Below, piece after piece: positions 18,091 to 31,415 of a DNA stretch of 64,000 nt. A program made the translations under genes and the position numbers. The notes beneath the pieces are model-generated. The model was not told the origin of the DNA. It saw only the letters and a list, made by a program, of their open reading frames with translations, and did not search any database. The first letter of the stretch is position 1. Every line of letters starts with the position of its first letter. This stretch comes from Choristoneura fumiferana (Eukaryota; Arthropoda; Insecta; Lepidoptera; Tortricidae): assembly GCF_025370935.1 (NCBI RefSeq), contig NC_133473.1, positions 20,703,193 to 20,767,192 on the forward strand. Direction: 5' to 3'.

Positions 18091-19228
18091 GTGAGCTGTG
18101 TCAGACCACCAACGTCAGACGAGGCTGTAACTGTCAATACACGTGTTACGTCGACAACAAAGGACTCGCCATTTCCACGGCGGTCAGTGGACGTTTCGAT
18201 CCTGCGATGCCCGATAGCCCGAGCCCGGCTTAACCTCCCGACTTCAGTTAATTAGTCTTAATAGAAACAAACAAAACGAACTCGCAGATAAATGGGCCGA
18301 GATAGTTATTTAATTGTCTTATCCGAAGAATGGAGCTCCGAGGAGGTTTAAATGCAGATTCATTCGCCGGTTACGTCTTAACTTTTGTCAAAAGTTTCGT
18401 TTGGTATCGGAACACCCCTTTCGCTAATGAACGGTTCAAACGAGATTTGGAACGCGAATTAATGTTTTGTGTAATTGCGAGTTGTAATTTCCGTGGATCA
18501 AATCAGGTTCTATGTTGGAATTTCACCAACCGTAACGAGAACTCTTCCCTTCAGGATACAGTTCAATGTCGGGCGTTGGATTGAAACAGCGAGTGATTTG
18601 CGTATTGATATCCGCCGATTTCGCGTAAGACGTGTGATTGAATGTTTTTGTTCCCGTTTGGTGTTTTCGCACTTAAATTAATTAATAGCTTTTAGATTAA
18701 TGGAAACGTTTTATGTCAATTGACGGAGACAATTTCTTATTGAGGGTTTAGAGAGCAATTTACTCTAGTGATTAGAACTGAGGAGTTTGGATCGGTTGAC
18801 TTGGCGGTATTGTGACCTAGTTTTCTTAATCTTTATCTTTTCTTTATTTCTTTATCTTGTGATGCATTCAAAATATGATTCAAGTAAGTAGAAAGCCCAC
18901 TTTAACATATAATGTGTGTGATATTATGTTTTTAATGCGTTATATATGTAATTAGTGTTTTTAAAGCATTTGTTTGTAAGAGAGGGTAAACTAATAAGGA
19001 AATTAATTGAGAAAAAGCAATCAAGCAAAAGCAATATGTGGGGAATTAAGTATTGCCGACGTTTCTAGAACCAGTTGAGCTTGTTTCAAAAATGATATTC
19101 GCTTTACAATATCCTTAAAACAACTTTGACAGTGCATATTATCGAACAGAAAAACAATTTTTAAGCTTTCTTCACTTAAAACAGATCTATGAAGCATTGA
19201 AATTCAAGATTAGACAGAGAAAGACATA
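18091..19228. other. No feature recognised
   Basis: Unique-looking intron DNA with TTAATTAAT-type cores. The two overlapping frames near 18.3-18.7 kb have no recognisable domain. Confidence 0.45.
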
Positions 19229-19393
19229 CTTTCCCGGCCCGGATAATACCAACATGGAAATACCGAGCCTGTTTTTCACGTACACCCTATGCACTCCCAT
19301 AGAAGTTCAAGTCAACTGACATGAATATCTATGGGCGTGTACACAAAAAACAGGATTGGTATTTCCATGTCGGTATTATCCGGGCCGGGAAAG
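19229..19393. mobile_element. Foldback MITE with CTTTCCCGGCCCGG ends
   Basis: The left arm CTTTCCCGGCCCGGATAATA continuing through ACATGGAAATACC and CCTGTTTTT is matched in reverse by AAAAACAGGATTGGTATTTC and TCCGGGCCGGGAAAG on the right. The loop is about 40 bp. No coding content. Confidence 0.85.
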
Positions 19394-19404
19394 AGTGTTC
19401 ATCC

Positions 19405-19467
19405 ACATTTCGGAGACCTCTCGCTACACTAGCGCCTCTAGCGGCGAATTCAAACGCGATAGCCCTC
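19405..19467. repeat. 63-bp repeat, inverted copy at 50323-50385
   Basis: ACATTTCGGAGACCTC, CGCTACACTAGCGCCTCTAG and CGGCGAATTCA occur here and, with few differences, in reverse at 50323-50385. This is part of an interspersed repeat of unknown class. Confidence 0.75.
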
Positions 19468-19588
19468 TGTGGCGCCATACCTACTGCATGGAGAAAAACA
19501 TTCTAGATAGATAAATATACAGACTTTGCAAAAATCACTGTCAATTTAATTTTTAACCGAATTTTACTTTTCTACGCCAAACATTAAA

Positions 19589-19850
19589 TAAATAAATAAA
19601 TATCATGAGACACTTGACCTAACGTAGGTATAAAGTAAGCAAAGCTTGTGTTATGGGTACTAGTCAACGGATAAACATACTTAAATAGACAGAGACATAC
19701 CTACTTAATATACATACATATTAAACACCTCGAGACTCAGACTCGAGAACAAACATACATATTTTTCATAGAAATATCTGCCCCGACCGGGGTTCGAGCC
19801 CGGCACCTCAAGCTTCGTAGTTCAGGTGCTCTAACCACTGCGTTATTCAC
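19589..19850 (-). mobile_element. tRNA-derived SINE, family B, copy 2, with 8-bp target duplication
   Basis: Same family as 17845-18090 in reverse: TAAA-repeat tail at the left, AAGCAAAGCTTGTG, CTCGAGAACAAACAT, and the tRNA-like head GGGGTTCGAGCCCGG at the right. ACATTAAA flanks both ends (19581-19588 and 19851-19858), a target-site duplication. Confidence 0.88.
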
Positions 19851-19858
19851 ACATTAAA

Positions 19859-20780
19859 CATTGTCTGTATATCTATATTTTCATAATAATAATATAACTC
19901 ATCGTAAATTTGGTAAATGTCAAAATATCGTATATTCAAATTAAACTTCTCAAGTAAAATGCCCCAAGACTTATTTAACGAAGAGTAGCGATCCTGTTCC
20001 GCTGATAAATTGTCGCATGATTGCCGTGTTCGACATTTGTCGCGCGGTTAAGGCGCGCAATTAGTAACTGACCAAGAATTAATGTGCACACGCCCCTTGC
20101 CGCTGGAATACGTAGAGGAGTCGGAAAATTGTATGCAGTACTTAATAATATTTACTCGCAAGTTATATTCGATAACGGACGAACATGAAAAATTACATTT
20201 TTGAATGTTTCTTATTTGGGTTATTATTTCGAGAGATTAAATTGTGTTCAGACTCAAATTTTCAGTTATAAAATTAGAAATATATCGTTTATTGTTTTTA
20301 AGTTGCTTAGGATATTATCACTGAAACTTGTGATAAAAACATTTTATTCTATTTTATCTTTTTTTCCACAATAACTTAAATTTTCTGCACGAAAGTCAGT
20401 TACGTGGTCAGGTTCGGATTATCCTTGACTACTTTGTAGTATTGTAAAAAATACAAGGTATAGAAAAACTTGCTGTTTAAAACATGGATTGAATGTTCAT
20501 AATATGATATACCATGCATGCAAACATAAAAAAATTAGGACATTGATAAGACTATTATTTTCTACATTTCCCGTTGTTCCAAAATACACCATCATTTTCG
20601 TAGCCACACTTATTAAGTAATATTTTAAACAAAAAAAAGAGGTCAAACCTCCTGTAAATCCTTTTTTAACTATAAGCAACTTTGAAAATAAGACTGGGTC
20701 ATTATGACGTATAATATTTATCGCAAGCCATAATTATTTATCTATAATTAATGTAATAAAGGTTCAGTTAGATTTGCGTC
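19859..20780. other. No feature recognised
   Basis: AT-rich intron DNA. No repeat copy or coding signal seen. Confidence 0.45.
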
Positions 20781-20784
20781 AAAG

Positions 20785-21655
20785 ATCGAGCGTCATTTTC
20801 GTTACGGTTGCGATTTGGTGAGTATTGGGTAAATAAATATAATGTTTTACTGGTGCTGTGTCATTTGCAGTTAAGTTATTCAATATTGATTTCATTTGCT
20901 TCAAACCTATAGGATATTTACTGCAGAGCCGCGAAAGTAAGAACTTTTCAATTTCGTGGTCATCATTTTCGTGGTGCTATGGGCCACGAAACTGATTAAA
21001 GACCACGAAAAAGATGATTTTCCCTACAAGTACAAAAAATACAGAACACTTTTTATAGAATTTTCTGCTTTTTACAGTGTAATCGTTTATGCCGTTATTG
21101 ATTTAATTGATTTAAATGAATAATGGTTGACCGTCAACAACATTTGCTCCAGGTGTGGTTATAGGAATTATGACCAGTGCGACGCCAATTTTGTTAACTG
21201 GCGAGAGGTTCAAGAATTATTTTGCCCTGAATGTACGTGTGAAATGTATATATCTAAATATTAAAAAAAAACTTCGTCATTTAGAGGAGCATTTTGTTGT
21301 GTTGTTTCGTTGTAACATAATTTCGTTCTGGTTTACGGGGAGAAGGTATTGAAAGCTGTTTTGGTTTGTGAGTTGAAGTTATTAATCTTACTTTAATTAA
21401 ATAATTTCTAGATAGTATTTAAAAGGTTACAAAAATGACAATTTGAAGTCGTCATTTTCGTGGTCAAGTTTTAATTTTTTTTTTTATATAGATATCGATT
21501 GTCTATTTCTGTTGATACCTGATTAATTAAATAATGCTTATTCGTTTTCTCATTATGATCGGATTTTCATTCAAATAGTACAATTATAAGATTTTAAAAT
21601 AAACAAAATGTTCTTTTTCGTGGTCTCGGTGCTCATTTTTGTTACCGTTAAAATT
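20785..21655. repeat. Cluster of TTTTCGTGGT-type motifs
   Basis: The motif or its close variant occurs at 20792 (GTCATTTTCGTTACGG), 20951-20975 (two copies), as the complement at 20983 and 21001-21018, at 21449-21467, and twice at 21613-21649. Spacing is irregular. The region is otherwise AT-rich and noncoding. It may be a decayed mobile element or a binding-site cluster; the sequence does not tell which. Confidence 0.55.
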
Positions 21656-21659
21656 GGAT

Positions 21660-23279
21660 TTTTTCTTTTTTTAAAAAAAATAAACTTTATCGATCTTTTA
21701 TAATATAAAGCATCTTATCGGTACATATCCTTATGTTCAAAATAAAACAGACCACATCAAAATGTGTGTTTTTATTTCTGTAACATTTATCTTACACCTC
21801 AAATAATTACCCATTTAGGGATACGACTTGGATAATGGGTAGTGGATACAGATCATATTTTAGATTTATTCAGTTATGTCAAATATAGTTTCTAATTTTT
21901 TTTTTACAGTCGTTAAAGATAAAATTATAAAATTCACTAACTTCATGAGACACAGGAGAGCCGTAAAAAACTTGCACTTTTTTTAATAACATGCAAGCTG
22001 TACAGGACCAGAGCACTCGCACATAATTAAAGAAAAAATCATAGAATTTAAAAGGTAAGTTAAGGTAATTTAAGCCTTAAGTTTTGACGAAATAAAATGT
22101 ACAAAGCTTTTTTCTACCTTATTTTCTAAATTATGCGTTAATTAATTAAAAACTCTTTAAGTTACGGACTTTAAAACGTCATAAATTATTAAGTTTTGCC
22201 TTATTTTACTGCTCTTAATTAATTATCTTAATTCTTGATTACCTAGGCCTATGTTAAGTTTTATGGTAAGCGTGCCAAGTCAAAGGCTTGCTCCATTAGT
22301 GCGCGTCCACACGTCGGTCATATTTCCCGCGTTTTTCAACTTCCGTCCGCCTGATAGAGATTGATGATACCACCCTCGCGCTGTAGGGTTGCCAGAGCTC
22401 AAAATAAATAAAAAAAACTTATAATTACAAACTAAGACATAAACACCTAAACAATTATGTAAGTTGTATCTTCTTAGTTGTATTAATTATTAGTGATGCT
22501 TGCAACTTTTCGATTTCAGTTAACGTTAATGGAACATTCAGCAGATTAAATTAAGTTAATTTCTCTAAGACACTATAGTGACCTAACTTTTATTACTTAA
22601 AAGATAATCAAGAATTAAGATAATTTATTATGCGCTGTAAAGAAGTGTAAAAGATTCTTAATTGATGACACTTTTTTAACTAAAGTTTTTTAGATTAACA
22701 CATATTTAGCAAAAGAAAGTTAGAAAAATGAGTTTTTTATGTTTATCTTCAAGTGCATTCTTTTTTACACAATTTTATGCAGAAGTTAAGTTAACATTAT
22801 AAACGATCTGAATTGTCAAAACTATAATCTTTACAATGCAAAATTTGCATTTAATAAATCCGGCTTTGGTGGCACACATGTCCACTAAAGCAATGATAGA
22901 CCAGTTTAAATCCTAATAAGATAGCAAGTGAAAATAACTCTCCCTTTTTTGGCTTTTCATTTTAACAAATTTTTAATTTTCTTTAAAAATAGTTCAACAA
23001 AGTGCCAACCCTGTCCCTGTAACACAACCCTACCTCGGGTCATTGAGCTTACGCGATTACGCCCGGAGGGGATTCGCATATATCCAAATTACGCCATGAT
23101 GGACGCTTCTTACGCGGATAACTATCGACTATCGAGCATCGAATATCGGTGTCGATTATCCACTCTATCGATACAGTTAGAACAGGAACACGGAATCAGA
23201 TTTCGTTTAAAACGCTGAGTGCATACCTATAACGCGGCTTCATGGCAACTTTGCATCTAACTTAGTACGCTCAACAACC
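21660..23279. other. No gene; AT-rich intron
   Basis: Long AT-rich stretch with a GC-richer island at about 22280-22400. Near 23124-23160 there is a short run of ATCGA-type repeats. No supported feature. Confidence 0.45.
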
Positions 23280-23353
23280 CCGTGGTAGCCTAGTAGCTTT
23301 GGGCCTAAGGTCTCTCAAACAGAGGGTAACGGGTTTGCACCCCAGCTCGTATT
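23280..23353 (+). mobile_element. SINE family A head fragment
   Basis: CCGTGGTAGCCTAGTAG, then TCTCAAACAGAGGG and GGGTTTGCACCCC, correspond to the tRNA-like head of the family A SINE (compare 31416). The body is missing and the internal boxes are mutated. Confidence 0.7.
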
Positions 23354-24040
23354 AAATGATAAGTTAAGTTTTCAAACCGCACTGAGCAATGCTGGGATCG
23401 ACAGCCCGAGCCCTCTCAACATTAAGACGTAGTCGTATAGGTAGAGTAATTAAAACAAAGATGACGCGTGCCGTGGTTCTTATTACAATGTCATTAATGG
23501 CAAATTTTGACAGAATCACGTCTTCGTGGATGGCACTAGGTATAGCACGAAGACGAAGCATACACTTGACGTATCATCCATTAAAACCTTGCATCAATAC
23601 ATGTTATAATAAGTTTTTCAATAAACAAGTAAACTTTTCAAGAGCGTCAGTCCATTATAGACATGATTATTTCATAAAATTGTTTATAAAATTATATTGC
23701 GTACTCGTAATAATAAATACGTACAATAAAATCCTACGAAAACCCTCTAAATGTTGCCATGTGTATCAGCGTTATGGTAATGCATGGTTAATGGCAAAAT
23801 TGCCTTTAATACACCATAAAAGTCTATTTGTCGTACCCCGCTTCCTGTAACGACGTTGTAAAAACCTGTCTCGTCTCCATTTTTGACGCGTTATTCGAAA
23901 CCGTTATCATTCGCTAATTAGTCGGCTTCTTTGATAATGAAAATAAGAAGCGACGCGTCGAAAATTATGAGGTATTTTAATTGACACCTGAATTTTGAGT
24001 AAGTGTCTCCCGGGTATGGCAACACCGGGATGCCTTGATT
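23354..24040. other. No supported gene
   Basis: A 153-codon frame at 23389-23850 is the second-longest in the intron block, but its product has no recognisable domain and no splice or start context. I treat it as chance. Confidence 0.45.
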
Positions 24041-24059
24041 TTTTTTAACTTTGATTAAT

Positions 24060-24200
24060 AGTAGTTTTTGCAATTGTTACGTAATAGGGGTTCTTAAAAC
24101 ACGAGTGTGGTTTTATGCAACGAGGCGCAGCCGAGTTTCATAAATGGAGCACATGAGTGTTTTAAGGCCTAATTACGTACAGTTGCATACAATATTTTAT
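24060..24200. repeat. Repeat with ACGTAAT...ATTACGT inverted ends
   Basis: GTTACGTAATAGGGGTTCTT, AAAACACGAGTGTGG on the left is mirrored by GAGTGTTTTAAGGCCTAATT and ACGTACAGTTGC on the right, around a GC-richer centre CGAGGCGCAGCCGAG. It looks like a MITE. Confidence 0.6.
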
Positions 24201-25814
24201 CTACACGCATATTATAAGTACTCTAAGATGGGTTCAGAAACCGATGTCAAATAACCTGGATTGTATTACAGACTTAAACTAATGTAAGTAATAAATAAAT
24301 TAAAACAGATAAAGGAACTATTAAAAAAATTAAACAACAACAGAGCAAAAAGAAAAACAAACAAAATGACAACATAACAGTAATGGCGGCAAGACAAATC
24401 TCTGTCACGAATGTTTTTTTTTCAAAAAACTTAATATTGTATGTCGTTCGAGATCAAATTTTCGTGCAATTTATATTTAAAAACATACCAAAGTGCCATT
24501 TCGTATCGAGAAAATGTTGTGTCTATACCAGCATAGAGACCCTTTTAAATTGTATTGATTTTGACAGCTGTTCCAAATTCGAAACTCATGACAGTAAGTA
24601 TTATTATTATTATTCCCTCAATGGCGTTACAGTAAGTACTACATTTGACACTGTAATGTAATGAACATTACGTTAGTGCTGTTACCTATTACCACAGACA
24701 AGAAAGTTTTCATAGTGAAATCGGTTGTTTAATCTGTCATCTCCCAGGATAACAGGATCAAAGGAATTTGGGCACAAATTTGTGCCTCTGGGAGAGGACA
24801 GGTTAATGCTAATTAGTCACTCAACGGTTTTTGAACGCATTATAGAGGACTTATGATATGGATATAGATAAAATATATGGTGAACTACGAACGGAGGTGT
24901 GGTAGTGGAGAAGCAAGGTTAGAAGGCTATAGGGATATATAAGTAGCCCTCCGCAAAATTAACGCCAGTATTTATCAATTATTTAAAATGTATTGTAACC
25001 TAATGTATTTTTCTGGGTTAATGTTTAGTTTGATTAAAGGAAGAGCCATAAAATAGGTCGTAGATATAGCTAGTATAACCTACTTGTAATCTATCTCATT
25101 CTTTTTAAACTTTCACAGCGAAAACACCATCGCAGCACCTAAAATTAAAAGACAACCATTTCTCACCAACCCCTGCTGTCACAACTTCTTAATAATTTTA
25201 CGAAAAATACTTTAACGCCCCAACTAAATTCATTAACCGCAAACAAATCTAAGAAACCTCTTTGTAATCAAAGCAGGATACCCCTAAAATCCGCCATGAT
25301 GCGCATTTGTCACTGCACCGCCATCTTGTGTCCCGAGAGCATTCGACGCGGCTGAGTGGCTCGTTCACGCGTCTGCCATAGACAAGCAGCCATTGTTGGC
25401 GCGAAAAAATGTGCATTTTCTTTGCGTAATTGGCCGTGAACCCTTCTGTTGAAAAAATGATAAAGCGACGTTGTTTAAGATATGGCGGGATCGGATTACG
25501 GTAAGATGAGCTGCTGCATTGGGTTTTTGTGATATTATTCGGTTTCAGCGATACGATCTTGCAAGGAATTTATTTTAACGCACTCGGTGTACATATTTAT
25601 TTGCAGTGAGAGTAAAAAATATTCAGTTTTTGTACCTATGAAAATTTAAAAATCATCAATTTTATTTGTTTTATTAGCAATAGGTTTGCAAACCGAACAC
25701 ACGCCACTATATTGGCATATGCGAGCGATAAAGATTTTCCGTATGGTTAGTCGGATTCCTTGGTGGTCGATTTGGTAGGACACCTCGCATAAAGTACAAG
25801 CCAGCGGATTCGGT
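24201..25814. other. No gene recognised
   Basis: Contains a short hairpin around CACAAATTTGTG (about 24774), with flanking CTCCCAG/CTGGGAG. Otherwise ordinary intron DNA. Confidence 0.45.
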
Positions 25815-26111
25815 TCGTCCCAGCCTATATACGTCCCCATGCTGGGCACAGGCCTCCTCTCAGAATGAGAGGGCTTGGGCAGTAGTTCCAACGCGGGCCT
25901 AGTGCGGATTGAGAACTTCGCACACACCATTGAATTACTTCGCAGGTTTGTGCAGATTGTTTGTGTCCCTCACGATGTTTTCCTGCACCGTAAAGCTCGT
26001 GGTAAATTTCAAATGTAATTCCGCAAATGAATCTCGAAAAACTCAGAGGTGCGAGCCGGGGTTTGAACCCCCGACCCGATCCTCTGCTTGAACCACTCGG
26101 CCACTACGGCT
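25815..26111 (-). mobile_element. tRNA-derived SINE, family A, near full length
   Basis: In reverse: tail CCCAGCCTATATACGTCCCC, GGCCTCCTCTCAGAATGAGA, body CACGATGTTTTCCTGCACCG, then the tRNA-like head with GGGGTTTGAACCCC (B box) and ACTCGGCCACTACGGC (A box). About 297 bp. It is present many times in this window. Confidence 0.9.
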
Positions 26112-29100
26112 TTATTCGTTAGGTACTACATTGAAAAAGATTCTTATCTCGTAAACCAAAGTGAACCATGAAGATCACTTGTCTTTTACATTACGTTCAA
26201 GAAATCTTTTACTAGGGCTACTTAAACAACATTAAGTATATTTTATAATTTTCTTAATAAATTTTGCGCTATGTTTTCGGTAAAATTTTAATTATACGAA
26301 ACAATCATTCGATCAAACAATAATAGGACAAGAATATATTCTACCAACCGACGTTAGCCGCGTAAACAATATGTTTATAAAAAAGTGCATAGGGCGATAC
26401 ATTGGAGTGATATGAGGGGAAGCAGATTGCCATTCATAAAAATATCGCGTACGCAATAAATCAGTTTTGCCGGACGCGTTACACCCTCGGCTTTATCTTA
26501 TTAAAACAATTTGTTTGATTGTCGTCATCGCCCCGCGTAATGTCTCCAATTTGTTTTGAGCTGGTCATTAGTCTTTTGGATTACAAAAAAAGTAGCCAAT
26601 TGCCTGTTGGAGCCGTGGATCGAGGGTTCTGTAGCAAAATATAATAAAGGTTGTATTACGTAAGAACTTAGTTTTCTCTAATTCAGTCAGATATTTTCAC
26701 ATGTGCAGGCTGTCAACAAACTAGCTACACCAAACAATCATAGATAGTTTTTTTTACTTTTAGAATTAAATGGTATAACTTACTGACAAACATTGTAGCT
26801 TTAATAATGAACACTGAGAAAGAGTCAGACAAGCAAACCAGTGTACAGCGCCTATTTCATAATTTAATTAAAGCTATAAACAAAGTGATAAACCTATGGG
26901 TGACATTGACCATCGATCTAAATATCGTAGCCAATATAAAGCTCGGTAATACAGAACACATCAGATTAGAAATATACATTTTATAATAGGGACAATGAGA
27001 CCAACATTCAACTAATGAACTTTAGTCTTTTAGATGGAGTTTAAAAGAGAATAACCCAGCGAAATGTTTGGTTTCGAACCAAATCATCTTTTCTCATCCC
27101 GGACGCCGTGTACCCACAGGGTAAAGACGACACAGATTCAAAATATTAATTTAAGTTTACTAACTACGTAACGAAGGCCGCTGGGCGATTTACACAAACG
27201 CTTTATCACGACTCCACCGATGACGTGCCACGTCAAATTTGGACCCAAAATAAATGGATTGTCGGACCCGCAACGTGGCCGACTATCAATCCACGCATCA
27301 AATATGTACACAGTCCAAACGAAAGTGACATCCTCAATAACCCTCATAAAAGGCTGGTGGGTAAAATATGGAGGAAAAAAACTATTACACGGGTAGAAGG
27401 AATGGGTGGAGGTCATCATTGTCATCGGGTATCGGGTTGTCATCCGTCTGGTCGGCGGTCGGGTCCGCAAGACGGATGGCCGGATGGGTCGGAGTGGCCT
27501 GTGTGCCTGCCCCGTTTACATTTGGTAAATGGGCAACGCGCTCGACCGAGTACTTTGCAGTATTTGCGGGTATTTCGCTCGAGTTTTTTGCGGATGATTT
27601 GCGAGGAGGTATTAGGTGTTTTAAGTTTTACGATGAGTCCGACATTTATTACTGTTCCTTATGCGGATGAAATAGTGGTCTTACAGACTAGGTAAAACCA
27701 ACAGGTGAAACAAAATACCTATGACATACAGAGCTAGTTAGTTTATTATTTTTGACATGAACGAGTTAAATTGAGATGTTAGTACCTATTAAAACCCATG
27801 CGTCAAAGGGTATTTTTAATTAGAAAACAGTATGTACATACCTACATAGTGTACCTAGGTACATACCTACATAGTTCGCTGTGCATTTTTCATTAGGTAA
27901 TAGTATTTTTTTAAAGTGACCAACAGCCGAGCAAAGGTCTCTCTATTTCGCATAATGCTGCTTCTAAATAAAGTAAACAGTACAGCAACTACCTTTTAAA
28001 TAAATTGTAAATGAAATATCCACATTAATTCAAACTATGATACATTATTTGTTCGCGAAGCACAACCGGATTAATGGCGGTGTCATTAATTAATCACTAC
28101 TCACAACCATTTGTGCTAAACCAAAACAAATAACAAACCAACACATAATGGTTGCGAGTTTTTAATGATGACATGGTCTGGCTCGGACACAACGGAATTA
28201 TATTATGATATGAATTATATTATTTATTAATTATATTATTAAATCCCTAATTAGTTTATTTTTTTTATGTAACTTTTGTGTATTTTATTAGGTAGGTACC
28301 TGCATGGGCTACATGTAGATGAAAATCTCTTGTTATAAAATTTGTACGCCGTGTAAGCGGCAAAAAGTGGAGAACTTTCAAATGTTGGCATAACTATAAC
28401 ACCTGTTGATCATGTAACCTACTTTTTAAACAAATCTGATGGGACGGCGAGAGGCACTGGGACATTTAACGCGAGTAGATATAAGATAGTTAATATAAGC
28501 TTAATATAGGCCGTTATAGCCTATTTTAGTAATTGTTTATAAAAAAAGAGTGCCGTCTTCGTCAACAAACTGCTTAGCAGTTTGGCAAAAATATTTCTAA
28601 GTTGTCATTTGGAAAATTATGGCATAATAATAAAAAAAAACCTTTGACTTTGACTTTATGTCTTTTTGTTTTGTATAATTTGAATTTTACAGCGCATTGG
28701 TGTTTAACTGTAGTGCTGTAATTTTTTGTTGTCACATTATATTTAAGTAAATGATGCGTCAATATAATGTACCTAACTTAGATCCATAGTAATAAAATTG
28801 GCTTACTAATTTCATTTCTGAGGCAAGCAAGATTTACATAGTACGGCTAGTTTGGATTGTTAAAACACGAGTAAATCTTAATGCGAAAACTTAATTTCAC
28901 AAGTTTTATTTAACGTATGTACTTAGTTTTTTCGCATGTAAGGTACTTATCTCCAATAGTTATCAGTTATAGTTCGTTAATTGTAAGACATAAAATTACT
29001 AATCTTTTAAAATGGAGAGATTTTTTAAAATTGTAAATGTAATTTTTAACAAATTTGTTCTATCAATCGAATGACACGTAGACGTAGATAATGTATCTTC

Positions 29101-29780
29101 CATCAAACATTAACGTTAAATATTTGTACAAATAGGTACTTTAAATGGTAAATTATAGATGTGAAACTTTAATCCCCTGGCTTATATTATGTAGATATTC
29201 GCCCTGAATCCGGGACACATCGCGGTTCGCCTGGGCGGGAGTTAAGAATGAATTTGTCATTGTCTCAAACATCACGACCCTTTCTTTAAACACGTTTATA
29301 AATCGCTTGCGTAAGTGTAAGGCGAAAATAAGATTTACACATTTTGTTTTTTCACGTTTTGTTATCACAAAAGCGTTGGTTTGTATCGCTTTGTCCGCTG
29401 ACTGCTAAATCGGAGATTTCATTGCCTACAAGTACAAGGTATACATAAATATGTTTTTCAAATATTTTGTTTGCCATATTTTAGAATAAGCTCTAGTCTA
29501 TTGTGCAGACAAGTATACAAAGTTCAGCTGCTGCTGAAAAGGTGTTATAGGCGTGATTATTTTCTTTATCCGGGGGGAGGAGGGGGTTCCTCTGCAGCTG
29601 ACTGTACCGACATTTTACGCCACTGAATGGACCTTCAGCGATGTCATTATATGGAACCCTTTTGACTCTTTTAAGTATACATTTTTTCAACTAATATGAT
29701 AAAGATTCACGTCAAACCAATGGCATGGCAATTCGATTTTCACCAGATTGCCTGTTCATTTTAAGTGACATCAGTGATGG
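26112..29780. other. 3.7 kb without a gene
   Basis: Includes a locally GC-richer unique stretch (27170-27660) whose 156-codon frame has no recognisable domain; a duplicated GTACATACCTACATAGT (about 27835-27880); a very AT-rich run (28195-28270); and CTTTGACTTTGACTTTATG near 28645, resembling the tail of the LINE at 46.3 kb. No coding exon supported. Confidence 0.45.
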
Positions 29781-30020
29781 CAACTAACGTTTGGCAACCT
29801 GATTCATTTCGCAACTTTTCATTTCGCAACTGTTTAATATTTCTGAAACTGTAAATATTTCAGGATTTTTATATAACTTAACCTAAAGGGTTCTTCACGA
29901 TGGCCCTGAAATAAATCCTGAAATATTTACAGTATACACAGTATATACAGTTACAGTATTATATTAGAGTTTGCGAAATGAAAAGTTGCGAAATGAATCA
30001 GGTTGCTAAACGTTAGTTGC
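29781..30020. mobile_element. Foldback MITE, family 3, copy 1
   Basis: The left arm CAACTAACGTTTGGCAACCT and TTTCATTTCGCAACTG pairs with the right arm GAAAAGTTGCGAAATGAATC and GGTTGCTAAACGTTAGTTG. An inner pair AACTGTAAATATTTCAGGAT / ATCCTGAAATATTTACAGT surrounds GGGTTCTTCACGATGGCCC. A second copy lies at 57024-57240. Confidence 0.88.
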
Positions 30021-30235
30021 GAAATGAACGGATACCATTCTGTACACTAACTGCGAGTTGCAAAGACAAATGATTGCTGTCAATTACACAAAATTACATA
30101 ATCTACTTACACAATGTGAATTAAACAAATACGAGAACCGCAAAATACAGTGACAAATATACGCGGTCCCGATCACATCGCCGCCGTGTGATGTGTAATA
30201 ATTGCATCTATAAATCAAAATGACACGCGTTTAAT

Positions 30236-30300
30236 CGCGACCCCCGGGGTCTATCGGGGCGGGGGCGGGGGCCGGGGTTCCGGAACCGGGAAACCATCTT
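30236..30300. other. GC-rich stretch
   Basis: G/C-dominated run (CGGGGCGGGGGCGGGGGCC) in AT-rich surroundings, with CCGGAACCGG. It could be regulatory; no gene evidence. Confidence 0.35.
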
Positions 30301-30409
30301 TGTTGGAAAAAACTCGGGAAGAAACCCTCGCTAATGCACCCGGGGTTGTAGGGTGACCATGCGGAGTACCGGGCATTGTGGAAATAGTTTGTTTACGTCA
30401 TCTCGGTTA

Positions 30410-30635
30410 ATATATACGTCCCGCTGCTAGGCCTTATCTTAGAAAGAGAGGGCTTGGACTCCAGTTTTCACGCGGCGCCCATCGCAGGTTGGGAACTTCA
30501 CGATGTTGTCCTTTACCGTAATGCTGGTCCTAATTTGAAATGTGATTCCGCATATAAATTTGGGATTTGAACCAACGATCCTCTCACTGCTCGAGAGACC
30601 ACATATTACGAGTAAACCGCTAGGCTACCGATACC
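30410..30635 (-). mobile_element. SINE family A, old diverged copy
   Basis: ATATATACGTCCCGCTGCTA, AGAGAGGGCTTGGAC, GGTTGGGAACTTCACG and a degraded head ending ACCGCTAGGCTACCG align in order with the family A copies, but with many changes and a shortened middle. Confidence 0.75.
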
Positions 30636-30639
30636 ATCG

Positions 30640-31415
30640 AATCATTTGATTCCTGACTCATCATAGAACGTTCTCACAATAAGTTTTACAATGAATTCAA
30701 TTGTCAAGCAATTCCGCTGGTTCGATAACACAGCTAATGATTTCTATGTTGTTGCATTTTTAATGAACGAAATGTCTAAAGTTGTCTAGATTTTGTTAAC
30801 TACATATAAAGAATAATTGTCACTCGTTTCAGGCCAGACTTTTAACAATGTTTCTAAATAAACAAGTTCCATTTTGTCCCATTAACACGTACAATGCCGC
30901 AACGTCAAGAATAAAGAGCGATGACTCAAGAACACACGCAACGATCGTTATCATTTTCGTATGCAAATCTCGTACACCCACCACATATCCGATATAACCT
31001 TTGCGCGGTCCGGGCATTCCCGGCCGCGTCAGACGGGTGGCCACTGCGGCATATCTACCGGCACAATGGGACCTGACCCCTGCGTGTACCGCCCACGGGT
31101 CACGGGACGACCCGACCCGCTCGCACCACCTTACATTCGTTCTTTTTTAAACCCATCCGAAAAACTTGTAGGCTCCCAACACACGTAGGCATCCAACGGG
31201 GAATCCAAGAATACAAGAACGAATTTAACGTTAAAAATATTCCCTTAACGCTTACCAGGTACAAAATATAGAGAGCGATTATTGAGAGAAGCTGAATATA
31301 AGTTAAAAATAAAAGTCGACGAGTCAGGCGATCTTACCTTTTCTCCGATAATTAGACGTTCGTATTATCAGTGTTGCAATTTTATATTCAAACCAGCGAA
31401 GCGAGTTCAGCGAAA
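30640..31415. other. No gene recognised; GC-rich part at 31000-31130
   Basis: The GC-rich part contains CCGGGCATTCCCGG and GACGACCCGACCCG. It has no repeat copies elsewhere in the window, but also no exon evidence. Confidence 0.4.

Noticed and set aside
23389..23850. 153-codon open frame
   Set aside because: Long for this intron, but its composition is not protein-like, no domain is recognisable, and no promoter or splice context supports it.
27225..27695. 156-codon open frame overlapping two others
   Set aside because: Several overlapping frames are open at once because of local GC content, and none has a recognisable motif. Noncoding is the simpler reading.
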